NCBI RefSeq assembly: GCF_947500795.1
Contig: NZ_CANMTE010000002.1
Span: forward strand, 310,001-374,000
Direction: 5' to 3'
Source of the DNA: an uncultured Gelidibacter sp.
GTDB taxonomy: Bacteria; Bacteroidota; Bacteroidia; Flavobacteriales; Flavobacteriaceae
Length of the DNA: 64,000 nucleotides
In this document: positions 35,251-44,749 of the stretch, piece after piece
Numbering within the stretch: position 1 is the first letter of the stretch
How the letters are laid out: every line of letters starts with the position of its first letter
Notes under the pieces: generated by a model
Told to the model about the DNA's origin: nothing
The model's input: only the letters and a program-made list of their open reading frames with translations
The model's database searches: none
Translations under genes and position numbers: made by a program

Positions 35251-35841
35251 TTATAATTTAAGCTCATACAGACGCTTTATGTATTTCCCCAAGACATCAA
35301 ATTCCAAATTGACAACACTATCTTCCTTTAAAGATTTAAAAGTTGTGTGTTCATAGGTGTACGGTATAATCGCTACGCTGAATTCGTTTTTCTTACTATT
35401 GACAACTGTTAAACTGACCCCGTTTACGGTTATGGAACCTTTTTCAATCGTTATATTATTTAAAGTAGGGTCATATTCGAAAGTAAATAACCAGCTGCCA
35501 TTTTGAAATTCCACCGATTTACAAACAGCTGTCTGGTCAACATGCCCTTGCACGATATGTCCATCCAAACGATCCCCAAGTTTCATGGCGCGTTCCAAAT
35601 TAACTTCCTCATTGACTTTTAATTCACTTAAATTGGTTTTCAGTAACGTTTCCCTAATAGCTGTTACAGTGTAATGGGTGTCGTTTAGAGAGGTTACCGT
35701 CAAGCAAACACCATTGTGAGCGACACTCTGATCAATTTTTAATTCAGAGGTAATGTTGCTTTTAATGGTTATGTGTAGGTTGTCATGATCTTGTTCCAAA
35801 TTAGTAATGACTCCTAAATCTTCAATGATTCCTGTAAACAT
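35251..35841 (-). CDS. ribE: Riboflavin synthase, alpha subunit
   Basis: A 196-residue protein made of two similar beta-barrel repeats. I chose the ATG at 35841, giving the canonical N terminus MFTGIIEDLG; a longer frame upstream would add 12 unrelated residues. Each half carries the lumazine-binding signature (VAHNGVCLTV near 50 and SITVNGVSLTV near 145). It dismutates 6,7-dimethyl-8-ribityllumazine to riboflavin. No FMN riboswitch is visible upstream. The gene is divergent from pdxA. Confidence 0.93.
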   Translation of the reverse strand: MFTGIIEDLGVITNLEQDHDNLHITIKSNITSELKIDQSVAHNGVCLTVTSLNDTHYTVTAIRETLLKTNLSELKVNEEVNLERAMKLGDRLDGHIVQGHVDQTAVCKSVEFQNGSWLFTFEYDPTLNNITIEKGSITVNGVSLTVVNSKKNEFSVAIIPYTYEHTTFKSLKEDSVVNLEFDVLGKYIKRLYELKL

Positions 35842-35884
35842 ATTGTCGAATAATTGGTTAAATTTGCATTTGTGCAATGGGCTA

Positions 35885-35892
35885 CAAAGATA
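35885..35892 (-). promoter_or_regulatory. Candidate -7 element for ribE
   Basis: The minus strand reads TATCTTTG here, matching TAnnTTTG, 43 bases upstream of the ribE start. A partial -33 (TTTA) lies a few bases further than the usual spacing, so this is tentative. Confidence 0.35.
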
Positions 35893-35978
35893 TGACTTTA
35901 ATGAGTATTTGAGGTTAAAGTACCATTTAGATAACTCATTATTCTCAGTGCCATTGTCAAAAGCATAAAAAAAATAGG

Positions 35979-37025
35979 ATGAAAAAAGACGAGCAAATTA
36001 AAGTAGGAATTTCCATAGGCGATTTAAATGGTATCGGGTCAGAAATTATCTTGAAGACCTTTGAGGATTCTCGAATGCTTGAGTTTTGCACACCTATTAT
36101 TTTTGCATCCATCAAAACTATGTCCTTTTTTAAAAAACATTTTGATAGCGCTATCAATTTTCATGGTATTAATGATTTGACACAGGTCATTGAAGGGAAA
36201 GTGAATGTATTGAATGTTTGGAAAGAAAATGTAGACATCGCTTTTGGTGTAGAAGATTTGAAAGCTGGAGAATACGCAATCAAATCACTAGAAAAAGCTA
36301 CTGAAGCATTAAAGAATGACGCTGTAGATGTATTGGTTACGGCACCTATTAACAAACTGACCATTCAGTCCGATAACTTTAAATTTCCAGGTCATACCAA
36401 TTACTTGGCAAAGGAACTTGGTGGCAATAGTCTTATGTTTATGGTTACTGATAAGCTTAAAGTGGGATTATTGACTGACCATGTACCAGTAAAAGATGTT
36501 CCATCGCATATTACGGCAAAGCTTATTGAAGAAAAAGTGCAAACGGTTTATGATTCCTTAGTCAAAGATTTTAGAGTGAACAGACCTAAAATAGCCGTCA
36601 TGGGCATCAATCCGCATGCTGGAGATAACGGTGTAATAGGAGAAGAAGACGATAAAATTCTAAAACCGACACTTCTAAAACTAAGAGAAAAAGGTAAATT
36701 GGTGTATGGTCCATATTCTGCTGACAGCTTTTTCGGATCTAAAAACTATCAAAATTTTGACGCCATTATCGCTTCATATCACGATCAAGGCTTAATTCCT
36801 TTTAAGACTATTACATTTGGCGAGGGTGTTAATTACACTGCCGGACTCAATAAAGTAAGGACATCGCCGGACCATGGTACTGCATTTGAAATCGCAGGAA
36901 AGGGAACTGCGGACGAAACTTCATTTAAAGAAGCGGTTTTTACTGCCATTCAGATTTTTAAGAACAGAAAGGAATATTTAGAGCTTTCTAAAAACCCTTT
37001 AAGAAAGGCGCCAAAAAAGATATAA
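35979..37025 (+). CDS. pdxA: 4-hydroxythreonine-4-phosphate dehydrogenase
   Basis: A 348-residue member of the PdxA family, which makes the precursor of pyridoxal 5'-phosphate by NAD-dependent oxidation and decarboxylation. Seen: SIGDLNGIG at the N terminus, APINK (about 115-119), the metal-binding PGHTNYLA (about 131) and SYHDQGLIPFK (about 266), and TSPDHGTAFEIAG near 290. Length fits the family. It follows ribE in opposite orientation and is just upstream of the yceD-rpmF pair. Confidence 0.94.
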   Translation: MKKDEQIKVGISIGDLNGIGSEIILKTFEDSRMLEFCTPIIFASIKTMSFFKKHFDSAINFHGINDLTQVIEGKVNVLNVWKENVDIAFGVEDLKAGEYAIKSLEKATEALKNDAVDVLVTAPINKLTIQSDNFKFPGHTNYLAKELGGNSLMFMVTDKLKVGLLTDHVPVKDVPSHITAKLIEEKVQTVYDSLVKDFRVNRPKIAVMGINPHAGDNGVIGEEDDKILKPTLLKLREKGKLVYGPYSADSFFGSKNYQNFDAIIASYHDQGLIPFKTITFGEGVNYTAGLNKVRTSPDHGTAFEIAGKGTADETSFKEAVFTAIQIFKNRKEYLELSKNPLRKAPKKI

Positions 37026-37068
37026 ACATTTTTTGTTAATAGCTTCTTTCTAATACAAATATATTTTC

Positions 37069-37076
37069 TATATTTG
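37069..37076 (+). promoter_or_regulatory. Candidate -7 element for yceD-rpmF
   Basis: TATATTTG is an exact TAnnTTTG match just 10 bases before the ATG at 37087 and 22 before the in-frame ATG at 37099. If it is used, the leader would be very short, which favours the second ATG. No TTTG is found at the usual -33 distance. Confidence 0.35.
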
Positions 37077-37086
37077 CGGGCTCAAA

Positions 37087-37638
37087 ATGAATGCGATCAT
37101 GAAGCCTTTGAAAGAGTATGATATACAGTTTGTAGGTCTAAAGTTAGGAAAGCACCATTTTGATTATCAAATCGGTAAAAAGTTCTTTGAGTATTTTGAG
37201 TATGATGATTTTAATGATGTCGATGTAAAAGTGGATTTGCTTTTTGAAAAGAAAACAACACTTTTAGAGTTGAACTTTAAAGTTTCAGGCACTGCAAATA
37301 TCAATTGTGACACCAGTAACGAGCCTTATGATCAAGAAATTGAAGGCGAATTTGATTTGGTGGTCAAGTTTGGAGATGAATATAATGATGAAAATGAAGA
37401 CATTTTAATTCTGCCTCATGGAGAGTATGAACTGAATGTAGCTCAAAACATCTATGAATTGATTATTTTATCGATGCCAATAAAACGGATTCATCCGGGA
37501 ATAGAAGACGGCACATTGCAGTCAGAAGTACTTAAAAAATTAGAAGAGTTGAGCCCTAAAGGCTTGGAAGAAAAAGAACAAACAGAGGAAATTGACCCTC
37601 GTTGGAATACATTAAAAAAACTATTAACGGATAAATAA
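37087..37638 (+). CDS. YceD/DUF177 family protein
   Basis: A 183-residue acidic protein of the DUF177 (YceD) family, which nearly always sits just upstream of rpmF and is linked to 23S rRNA maturation in some organisms. Central features are SGTANINCDTS and the acidic ILPHGEYELNVAQNIYELI segment. A second in-frame ATG at 37099 gives MKPLKEYDIQF and may be the real start. The rpmF gene starts 9 bases after the stop, as expected for an operon. Confidence 0.85.
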   Translation: MNAIMKPLKEYDIQFVGLKLGKHHFDYQIGKKFFEYFEYDDFNDVDVKVDLLFEKKTTLLELNFKVSGTANINCDTSNEPYDQEIEGEFDLVVKFGDEYNDENEDILILPHGEYELNVAQNIYELIILSMPIKRIHPGIEDGTLQSEVLKKLEELSPKGLEEKEQTEEIDPRWNTLKKLLTDK

Positions 37639-37647
37639 CAATATAAA

Positions 37648-37851
37648 ATGGCACATCCTAAAAGAAAGATTTCTAGAACTAGAAGAGATAAAAGAAGAAC
37701 ACATTACAAAGCGGTTGTTCCTACAATTGCAACGTGTCCTACTACTGGAGAAGCACACTTATTCCACAGAGCTCATTGGCATGAAGGAAAACTTTATTAC
37801 AGAGGTCAAGTGCTTATTGACAACTCAGAGAAAGAGGAAAATTTAGCATAA
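37648..37851 (+). CDS. rpmF: Ribosomal protein bL32
   Basis: A 67-residue basic protein with the bL32 start [17 protein letters not shown]. Only one cysteine (TCPTTGEAH) is present, so this is the zinc-free form rather than the four-cysteine form. It is a component of the large ribosomal subunit. It is co-transcribed with the DUF177 gene and followed by a terminator. Confidence 0.96.
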   Translation: MAHPKRKISRTRRDKRRTHYKAVVPTIATCPTTGEAHLFHRAHWHEGKLYYRGQVLIDNSEKEENLA

Positions 37852-37871
37852 TTATTATGCATGCATATAAT

Positions 37872-37898
37872 AAAACGCTCAATCTTGAGCGTTTTTTT
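37872..37898 (+). terminator. Rho-independent terminator after rpmF
   Basis: A perfect 10-base-pair inverted repeat (AAACGCTCAA with TTGAGCGTTT, positions 37873-37894) is followed by a run of T through 37898. It lies about 20 bases after the rpmF stop codon. Confidence 0.85.
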
Positions 37899-38030
37899 GT
37901 GTTTAATTTTCCAAAGTCTTAAAAACAACTTAATTTGCATAATATTTGACTAGGTTTTTAGTAAATTCAATTATTATTTACTGTTTTTTGCTGTTTTTAG
38001 TCAAATTTTAGGTCATTCTAATATAAAATA

Positions 38031-39026
38031 ATGAGTAAAATCACTGCTGCAATTACTGCCATAGGTGGATATGTGCCTGAATATGTATTGACAAACCAAA
38101 TTTTGGAAACTTTAGTCGATACGAATGATGAATGGATAACCACTAGGACAGGAATTAAAGAGAGAAGAATTCTCAAAGAAGATGGCAAAGGTACTTCTTA
38201 TTTAGCCATCAAAGCCGCCCAAGATCTCATCCAAAAGAATGGTTTAGACCCTTTAGAAATAGAATTGGTAATTGTTGCAACAGCAACGCCAGACATGAAA
38301 GCTGCTGCAACCGCTGCCTATACTGCTACGCAAATAGGTGCTGTAAATGCATTTTCATTTGATTTGGAAGCCGCGTGTTCAAGTTTCTTATATGGTATGT
38401 CAGTTGCTGCGCGCTACATTGAATCAGGAAAATATAAAAAAGTCTTATTGATAGGCGCAGATAAAAACTCGTCCATGATCAACTATAAGGACAGGGCAAC
38501 CTGTATTATTTTTGGTGATGGTGCAGGTGCTGTTTTATTTGAACCAAATATGGAAGGCTTCGGACTTCAAGACGAACTATTAAAAAGTGATGGAACGGGA
38601 CGAGAGTTTTTGCAAGCCACTTATGGAGGTTCTTCTTATCCATCCACTCCAGAAGCCGTAGCGGAAGGAAAACATTTTATCTTTCAAGAAGGGAAAATGG
38701 TTTTCAAGAATGCTGTATTTAATATGGCTGACGTTACTGAGAAAATATTGGAACGAAACAATCTTGTAAACGATGATATTGCATGGTTGGTACCACACCA
38801 AGCCAACAAACGTATTATTGATGCCACAGCTAACAGAATAAACCTTGATGAAAACAAGGTCATGATGAATATCCATAAATATGGAAATACAACTTCGGCT
38901 ACCCTGCCGTTGTTATTATTTGACTACGAAAACCAACTAAAAAAAGGAGACAAATTAGTTTTTGCAGCTTTTGGTGGTGGTTTTACATGGGGGTCAGTTT
39001 ATCTAACATGGGCATACAATTCATAA
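38031..39026 (+). CDS. fabH: 3-oxoacyl-ACP synthase III
   Basis: A 331-residue ketosynthase III that starts fatty-acid synthesis by condensing acetyl- or branched acyl-CoA with malonyl-ACP. The catalytic set is Cys116 (EAACSSFLYG), His at PHQANKR (about 256) and Asn at YGNTTSA (about 286). It is followed by accB and accC. This is the usual Bacteroidota housekeeping arrangement, so I do not read it as a pigment-specific DarB. Confidence 0.93.
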   Translation: MSKITAAITAIGGYVPEYVLTNQILETLVDTNDEWITTRTGIKERRILKEDGKGTSYLAIKAAQDLIQKNGLDPLEIELVIVATATPDMKAAATAAYTATQIGAVNAFSFDLEAACSSFLYGMSVAARYIESGKYKKVLLIGADKNSSMINYKDRATCIIFGDGAGAVLFEPNMEGFGLQDELLKSDGTGREFLQATYGGSSYPSTPEAVAEGKHFIFQEGKMVFKNAVFNMADVTEKILERNNLVNDDIAWLVPHQANKRIIDATANRINLDENKVMMNIHKYGNTTSATLPLLLFDYENQLKKGDKLVFAAFGGGFTWGSVYLTWAYNS

Positions 39027-39066
39027 ACTAACTAACTAACTTTAAATATTTAAAATTCAAATTATT

Positions 39067-39543
39067 ATGGATATAAAAGAAATTCAAAACTTAATCAAGT
39101 TTGTGGCTAAATCTGGCGCGAGTGAGGTTAAATTGGAGATGGACGATATCAAAATCACCATTAAAACTGGTGGAGATGATAAAGGAGAGTCCACAACTTA
39201 TGTGCAACAAATTCCTATGGGAACAGCTCATGTTGCTCAAGCTCCTGCACCAGCAGCTGCACCAGCGCCAACTCCGGCACCTGCGGTTGATGAAAATTCA
39301 AAATATATTACTATTAAATCGCCAATTATTGGAACCTTTTATCGCAAGCCATCTCCGGACAAGCCAATGTTCGTGGAAGTTGGTACGTCAATAAAAGAAG
39401 GTGATGTTTTATGTGTTATTGAAGCAATGAAATTATTCAACGAAATTGAATCTGAAGTTTCAGGTAAAATCGTGAAAGTTTTAGTTGACGATTCTTCACC
39501 AGTTGAATTTGATCAACCATTGTTCTTAGTAGATCCATCATAA
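39067..39543 (+). CDS. accB: Biotin carboxyl carrier protein of acetyl-CoA carboxylase
   Basis: A 158-residue BCCP. The biotin-accepting Lys122 is in EAMKLFNE. An Ala-Pro-rich flexible linker covers about 57-73, between the N-terminal segment and the biotinyl domain. It carries CO2 from AccC to the carboxyltransferase to give malonyl-CoA. It sits between fabH and accC. Confidence 0.95.
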   Translation: MDIKEIQNLIKFVAKSGASEVKLEMDDIKITIKTGGDDKGESTTYVQQIPMGTAHVAQAPAPAAAPAPTPAPAVDENSKYITIKSPIIGTFYRKPSPDKPMFVEVGTSIKEGDVLCVIEAMKLFNEIESEVSGKIVKVLVDDSSPVEFDQPLFLVDPS

Positions 39544-39638
39544 TATATAATCACTCCTGAATATTCGGGATCAATTCGAGAATTTCGATGTATAAACGTT
39601 GGAATTTGTGTTTTGAATAGTGAAAATTTGAAGAATTT

Positions 39639-40991
39639 ATGTTTAAAAAAATATTAATAGCCAATAGAGGTGAAATAGCACTACGTGTTATTAGAACCTG
39701 TAAGGAAATGGGCATTAAAACAGTAGCGGTTTACTCCACTGCTGATGCAGAAAGTTTGCATGTTAAGTTTGCTGATGAAGCCGTTTGTATCGGACCACCT
39801 TCAAGTAGTGAATCTTATTTAAAAATGTCAAATATCATTGCTGCTGCAGAAATAACAAACGCTGACGCCATTCATCCTGGTTACGGGTTTTTATCTGAAA
39901 ACGCTAAGTTTTCAAAAATTTGTGAAGAGCACAATATCAAGTTCATTGGTGCCTCTCCAGAAATGATTGAAAGAATGGGCGATAAAGCATCTGCTAAAGC
40001 GACCATGAAAGAAGCTGGTGTTCCTTGTGTTCCAGGAAGTGAAGGCATCCTGCAATCTTATGAGCAGACTGAGATGTTGGCAAAAGAAATGGGATTTCCT
40101 GTTATGTTGAAAGCTACCGCAGGTGGTGGTGGAAAAGGAATGCGTGCCGTATGGAAAGCAGAAAACCTTAAGGCAGCATGGGAATCTGCACGTCAGGAAG
40201 CTAAAGCTGCTTTCGGAAATGACGGAATGTATCTTGAGAAACTGATTGAAGAACCACGTCATATTGAAATTCAAATTGTTGGTGATTCTCGCGGAAAAGC
40301 ATGTCATTTATCAGAACGCGATTGCTCTATCCAACGTCGTCATCAAAAGTTGACAGAAGAAACGCCTTCGCCATTTATGACGGACGAGCTTCGTAATGAA
40401 ATGGGATTAGCCGCCGTAAGAGCTGCAGAATACATTAAATATGAGGGTGCTGGTACAATAGAATTTTTGGTGGATAAACACCGTAATTTCTATTTTATGG
40501 AAATGAATACACGTATTCAGGTTGAGCATCCAATTACTGAGCAGGTGATCGATTTTGATTTGATTAGAGAGCAAATCATGGTGGCCGCTGGCATTCCAAT
40601 CTCTGGTAAAAATTATACTCCAAAATTACATTCTATAGAATGTCGTATCAATGCGGAAGATCCGTATAACGATTTCAGACCTTCACCAGGAAAGATAACA
40701 ACACTTCATGCGCCAGGTGGTCATGGTGTGCGTTTGGATACTCACGTATATTCAGGATATACAATTCCTCCAAACTACGATTCTATGATTGCAAAGTTGA
40801 TTACCACTGCGCAAACACGTGAAGAAGCTATCAATAAAATGAAGCGTGCGTTGGATGAATTCGTCATTGAAGGCATTAAAACGACGATTCCGTTTCATAG
40901 ACAATTGATGGACCATCCTGATTATTTGGCTGGTAATTATACTACCAAATTCATGGAAAGCTTTAAAATGGAAGCACCGGTTGAAGAATAA
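39639..40991 (+). CDS. accC: Biotin carboxylase of acetyl-CoA carboxylase
   Basis: A 450-residue ATP-grasp enzyme of the expected length. Seen: [16 protein letters not shown] at the start, [10 protein letters not shown] (about 80), the ATP lid glycine loop GGGGKGMR (about 163), and [10 protein letters not shown] (about 288), with the catalytic Arg in this last motif. It carboxylates the biotin of AccB. A terminator follows directly after the stop. Confidence 0.96.
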   Translation: MFKKILIANRGEIALRVIRTCKEMGIKTVAVYSTADAESLHVKFADEAVCIGPPSSSESYLKMSNIIAAAEITNADAIHPGYGFLSENAKFSKICEEHNIKFIGASPEMIERMGDKASAKATMKEAGVPCVPGSEGILQSYEQTEMLAKEMGFPVMLKATAGGGGKGMRAVWKAENLKAAWESARQEAKAAFGNDGMYLEKLIEEPRHIEIQIVGDSRGKACHLSERDCSIQRRHQKLTEETPSPFMTDELRNEMGLAAVRAAEYIKYEGAGTIEFLVDKHRNFYFMEMNTRIQVEHPITEQVIDFDLIREQIMVAAGIPISGKNYTPKLHSIECRINAEDPYNDFRPSPGKITTLHAPGGHGVRLDTHVYSGYTIPPNYDSMIAKLITTAQTREEAINKMKRALDEFVIEGIKTTIPFHRQLMDHPDYLAGNYTTKFMESFKMEAPVEE

Positions 40992-40995
40992 CAAT

Positions 40996-41029
40996 AAAAA
41001 CTCCGAAAGTCATTTTCGGAGTTTTTTTA
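40996..41029 (+). terminator. Rho-independent terminator after accC
   Basis: The stem AAAAACTCCGAAA / TTTTCGGAGTTTTT with a short loop (41009-41012) is followed by a T run ending at 41028. It starts 5 bases after the accC stop codon and closes the fabH-accB-accC transcript. Confidence 0.85.
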
Positions 41030-41136
41030 TGCACCAAACTTGTCTACTTTTATCCTCACGTTCTGTTGATTTACAGCCGTAATTTTTATAGAGCGATTTA
41101 ATAATTCTTACTTTTATATCCTTAAATCCATTGATC

Positions 41137-42252
41137 ATGAATCTTTCTTACTGGGAAATAAAGAGCTATCTCTCCAATGTCGATTATACAATTGTTGGAA
41201 GTGGCATCGTAGGACTTAATTGCGCTTTACGATTGAGGCAACGTTTCCCAAAAGCCAAAATTCTGATTTTAGAAAGAGGTTTTTTACCTCAGGGCGCCAG
41301 TACTAAAAATGCAGGATTTGCATGTTTTGGAAGTCTTAGCGAGATTTTAGATGATCTTAAATCGCATTCAGAGGAAGAGGTTGTAAACTTAATTCAAAAG
41401 CGACGTAGCGGTTTAGATCTCTTAAGACAAACGCTATCCAATGCAGCCATCGGTTATAAACAATATGGAGGGTATGAATTATTTGATCAAAATGATGAAG
41501 GTCGTTATGAGTACTGCATGTCACAAATGGGAAAAGTAAATGCGCTGTTAAAACCTCATTTTAAGGCTGATGTATTTGAAGTTAAAGAAAATTTATTCCA
41601 GTTTATAAACATTCAAAATCTACTTAGTTTTACGCCTTTTGAAGGTCAAATTGATACTGGAAAAATGATGCGTTCGCTCACCGATTTGGTATTGAGTAAA
41701 GGCATTCAAATCTTGAATTCCGTAGTCGTAGAACATTTTGAAGAATTGAATGAAAAAATACATATCAAAACTAATTATTTCGATTTTAAAACGAAACGAA
41801 TGCTAATTTGCACAAATGGTTTCGCATCAAAACTAATTGATGTTGAAGTAAAACCTGCTAGAGCACAAGTGCTGATTACGAAGCCAATCAAAAATTTACA
41901 TATCAAAGGAACTTTTCACCTTGAAGAAGGGTATTATTATTTCCGTAATATTGATGATCGAATCTTACTGGGTGGCGGACGTAATCTCGATTTCAAAACT
42001 GAGGAAACTACCGAAATGGCCCAAACAGAACTCATTCAAAACAAATTAAAATCACTTTTACAATCGACCATTTTGCCTCATACGCCTTTTGAAATAGCCC
42101 ATAGTTGGAGTGGTATTATGGGTGTTGGCAGCACCAAAAAACCTATTGTAAAACAGTTAAGTGCCAATGTGTTTTGTGGCGTCCGAATGGGCGGAATGGG
42201 TATTGCCATAGGTAGTCATGTTGGTAGAGAATTAGCCGACTTGGTAAATTAA
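41137..42252 (+). CDS. DAO-family FAD-dependent oxidoreductase
   Basis: A 371-residue flavoprotein of the D-amino-acid oxidase/glycine oxidase family. I chose the ATG at 41137 rather than the TTG at 41131. The FAD loop is VGSGIVGLN (about 20-28), followed by the family-typical STKNAGFACFG (near 57-67) and a C-terminal GVRMGGMGIAIG. Substrate unknown; members oxidise amino acids or other amines. It is followed 80 bases later by mtgA. Confidence 0.85.
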   Translation: MNLSYWEIKSYLSNVDYTIVGSGIVGLNCALRLRQRFPKAKILILERGFLPQGASTKNAGFACFGSLSEILDDLKSHSEEEVVNLIQKRRSGLDLLRQTLSNAAIGYKQYGGYELFDQNDEGRYEYCMSQMGKVNALLKPHFKADVFEVKENLFQFINIQNLLSFTPFEGQIDTGKMMRSLTDLVLSKGIQILNSVVVEHFEELNEKIHIKTNYFDFKTKRMLICTNGFASKLIDVEVKPARAQVLITKPIKNLHIKGTFHLEEGYYYFRNIDDRILLGGGRNLDFKTEETTEMAQTELIQNKLKSLLQSTILPHTPFEIAHSWSGIMGVGSTKKPIVKQLSANVFCGVRMGGMGIAIGSHVGRELADLVN

Positions 42253-42271
42253 CATGTAGGCCGTACTTTTT

Positions 42272-42279
42272 TAACTTTG
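42272..42279 (+). promoter_or_regulatory. Candidate -7 element for mtgA
   Basis: TAACTTTG fits the TAnnTTTG consensus and lies 53 bases before the mtgA ATG. No convincing -33 TTTG at 19-21 bases upstream, so this is tentative. Confidence 0.3.
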
Positions 42280-42332
42280 CTCATCTATTCTCATAAAAAT
42301 CCAAATCAACTAACTGACCCCAAGTTTATACT

Positions 42333-43031
42333 ATGATAAAAACATTATTCAAATTCATCTTCAAACTAATCTTATGGTTTTTGGCGATTCCTTTAATTGG
42401 AGTTGTCATTTACAAATGGGTGCCCGTACCAGCAACACCGCTTATGGTGATCAGATATATTGAACAAAAACAGGCAGATGCTGAGACCGTTTGGAAACAT
42501 GATTGGGTGCCTATTGAAGAGATTTCTAAAAATTTGCAATTGGCAGTTATATGTAGTGAAGATCAAAATTTTTTGCAGCATAATGGTTTCGATATGAAGG
42601 CGATTGAAAAGGCTTTTGATAATAACAACAAAGGCAAAAAGGTTCGAGGTGCCAGTACCATCAGTCAGCAAACCGCTAAAAACGTGTTTTTGTGGCCACA
42701 ACGCAGTTGGGTTAGAAAAGGAATGGAAGCTTATGTGACATTTCTAATCGAGTTGATATGGACAAAGGAACGGATTATGGAGGTTTATTTAAATAGTATT
42801 GAAATGGGCAACGGTATTTATGGTGCCGAAGCAGCATCGCAGCATTGGTTTAAAAAATCGGCTTCAAAGTTATCGAAGAGTGAAGCAGCGGCTATTGCGG
42901 CCATCTTACCGCGACCTTTAAAATACCGCGCTAATCCAGCCACGCCTTATATTGCTGGACGTAAAAACTGGATTGTTAGGCAAATGGGATTCTTCGGAGT
43001 CTTGAATTATGAAAGAAAAGATGACAAGTAA
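42333..43031 (+). CDS. mtgA: Monofunctional biosynthetic peptidoglycan transglycosylase
   Basis: A 232-residue GT51 enzyme that polymerises lipid II into glycan strands. One N-terminal membrane helix covers about 7-27. The catalytic Glu76 is in CSEDQNFLQHNGFD, followed by GASTISQQTAKN (about 107), the second family motif. No transpeptidase domain is present, as expected for the monofunctional type. Its end overlaps the following Gre-like gene by 23 bases (11 if the second ATG is used). Confidence 0.94.
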   Translation: MIKTLFKFIFKLILWFLAIPLIGVVIYKWVPVPATPLMVIRYIEQKQADAETVWKHDWVPIEEISKNLQLAVICSEDQNFLQHNGFDMKAIEKAFDNNNKGKKVRGASTISQQTAKNVFLWPQRSWVRKGMEAYVTFLIELIWTKERIMEVYLNSIEMGNGIYGAEAASQHWFKKSASKLSKSEAAAIAAILPRPLKYRANPATPYIAGRKNWIVRQMGFFGVLNYERKDDK

Positions 43032-43482
43032 TTTGGACATAAAACAAGTGCTCTATACCCAATGTGCTGCTTTTGTAGAGGAACGCTTTACAAAAATTCA
43101 GGCTCAAATTAATGAAATTCAGGAATCGTTGACTTCGGAAACCAAAAGTAGTGCGGGTGATAAACACGAAACAGGAAGAGCGATGCTACAATTAGAGCGT
43201 GAAAAAGTTGGACAACAACTGGCTGAGATAGAAAAAGTAAAGGAGAACTTATCTAAAATTGATGTTACTATAACTGTTGACCGCATTGGTTTAGGAAGTG
43301 TGGTTTTTACTTCTCAGGCCAACTATTTTATAGCCATTAGCGCTGGTCAATTAAAATTCAATACTGATTCTTTCTATGCTATTTCACCTCATACACCTAT
43401 TGGCTTACTGCTCATGGGGAAAAAAGTGAATGACATCCTCAATTTTAGGGAACAACAATTTGTAATTAAGTCTGTATTTTAA
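43009..43482 (+). CDS. GreA/GreB C-terminal-domain-like protein
   Basis: A 157-residue protein. An N-terminal coiled-coil-like helix region (about 20-85, charged heptads such as LEREKVGQQLAEIEKVK) is followed by a segment resembling the FKBP-like C-terminal domain of Gre factors (SPHTPIGLLLMGKKVNDIL). Similar flavobacterial proteins are often labelled 3-oxoacyl-ACP synthase, which the sequence does not support. An internal ATG at 43021 is an alternative start. It may bind the secondary channel of RNA polymerase; this is inference. Confidence 0.7.
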   Translation: MKEKMTSNLDIKQVLYTQCAAFVEERFTKIQAQINEIQESLTSETKSSAGDKHETGRAMLQLEREKVGQQLAEIEKVKENLSKIDVTITVDRIGLGSVVFTSQANYFIAISAGQLKFNTDSFYAISPHTPIGLLLMGKKVNDILNFREQQFVIKSVF

Positions 43483-43612
43483 AATTTACATGGTTTTTTA
43501 TTCGTTTTTAGGGACTTAGAATAAATCTAATGCACCATTCTCTAATCATCACAGTATCTTTTTCAAACAAAACCTTTTATCTTTAGTAAAATTAATTGCA
43601 AAATAATTTTGT

Positions 43613-44749
43613 CTGAAGAATCTAGAAAACACATTTGATGTACTGATTATCGGGGGTGGATTGGCTGGACTTTCGGCGGCAATTCATCTTCATAAAAAGG
43701 GTATAAGTGTCGGACTCATTGAGAAAAATGACTATCCTAAACATAAGGTTTGTGGGGAGTATATTTCTAATGAGGTCCTTCCATATTTGAATTATTTAGG
43801 AGTCGACGTCTTTAGTTTGGGAGCGAAGAAAATTACAAAGTTTCAAGTATCTAGCGTTAAAAGTAAACTCCTGACAGCAGATTTGCCATTGGGCGGATTT
43901 GGAATCAGTCGTTACTCTTTAGATGAAGCGCTTTTTTTAGAGGCTAAAGCAGTAGGTGTGCAAGTGATTCAAGATACAGTAATGGAAGTACGGTTTTCAG
44001 ATGATAAATTTATGATAGAGACTAAAGATAATGGGAGTTATGTCGCGAAAATTACTATTGGCGCTTATGGTAAACGCACAAATTTAGACGTCAAATTAAA
44101 CCGTGATTTTATCAAAAATAAATCACCTTATTTAGCTGTCAAAATCCATGTAAAAGGTGATTTTCCTGAGGATGTAGTGGCCTTACATAATTTTGAAGGC
44201 GGTTATTGTGGCGTTTCTAAAGTAGAAGATAATAGCATTAATCTCTGTTATATTACGAATTTGGAAGCGTTTAAAAAGTTTAAGGATATTGACGAATTTC
44301 AGCAACAAGTAATGTTCAAAAACACCCATCTAAAATCCATATTTGAAAATTCCATACCTGTCTTTGACGCACCGTTAAGTATCAGCCAGATTTCTTTTGA
44401 CAGGAAATCGCCTGTGGAAGCGCATATGCTTATGTGTGGCGATTCCGCAGGAATGATCCATCCTCTGTGTGGTAATGGCATGAGTATGGCTATTAGAAGT
44501 GCTCAAATAGCTTCAGAACTTGTTCTTGACTATTTTGAAAATGCCATATCTCGAAGTAATCTAGAGATAGCTTACGCTAAAGCTTGGAATCAACACTTTA
44601 AGAACCGCTTGAAAGTGGGTCATATCGTTGCTAAGGTATTCGACCATCAGAACTTATCGGAAACAGCGCTTAGTGCACTTAAAAAAATGCCGTTTCTGAT
44701 GCCTTTTATTATCAAGCAAACCCACGGCAAACCAATGCAAATAAGATGA
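43613..44749 (+). CDS. FAD-dependent oxidoreductase, geranylgeranyl reductase-like, first gene of type III PKS locus
   Basis: A 378-residue flavoprotein if read from the CTG at 43613. The FAD loop is IIGGGLAGLSAA, and it begins before the first canonical in-frame start (TTG at 43661), so that TTG would remove part of the FAD site. Between the upstream TAA at 43604 and 43661 there is no ATG, GTG or TTG in this frame. Either an unusual CTG start or a one-base error in the A-run at 43626-43629 (which would connect to TTG 43609) must be assumed. Family motif PKHKVCGEYIS and MCGDSAGMIHPLCGNGM are intact. It overlaps the methyltransferase gene by 4 bases. In Streptomyces srs-type loci a flavoprotein hydroxylates the type III PKS product, which suggests a similar role. 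Confidence 0.75.
   Translation: MKNLENTFDVLIIGGGLAGLSAAIHLHKKGISVGLIEKNDYPKHKVCGEYISNEVLPYLNYLGVDVFSLGAKKITKFQVSSVKSKLLTADLPLGGFGISRYSLDEALFLEAKAVGVQVIQDTVMEVRFSDDKFMIETKDNGSYVAKITIGAYGKRTNLDVKLNRDFIKNKSPYLAVKIHVKGDFPEDVVALHNFEGGYCGVSKVEDNSINLCYITNLEAFKKFKDIDEFQQQVMFKNTHLKSIFENSIPVFDAPLSISQISFDRKSPVEAHMLMCGDSAGMIHPLCGNGMSMAIRSAQIASELVLDYFENAISRSNLEIAYAKAWNQHFKNRLKVGHIVAKVFDHQNLSETALSALKKMPFLMPFIIKQTHGKPMQIR

Noticed and set aside
38031-39026. fabH as a DarB-like dialkylresorcinol synthase
   Set aside because: It lies in the housekeeping fabH-accB-accC group and has the canonical KASIII active site; no DarA partner is adjacent.
43009-43482. 3-oxoacyl-ACP synthase annotation for the Gre-like gene
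   Set aside because: The sequence has no ketosynthase motif; its C-terminal part resembles the Gre factor domain and its N-terminal part a coiled coil.
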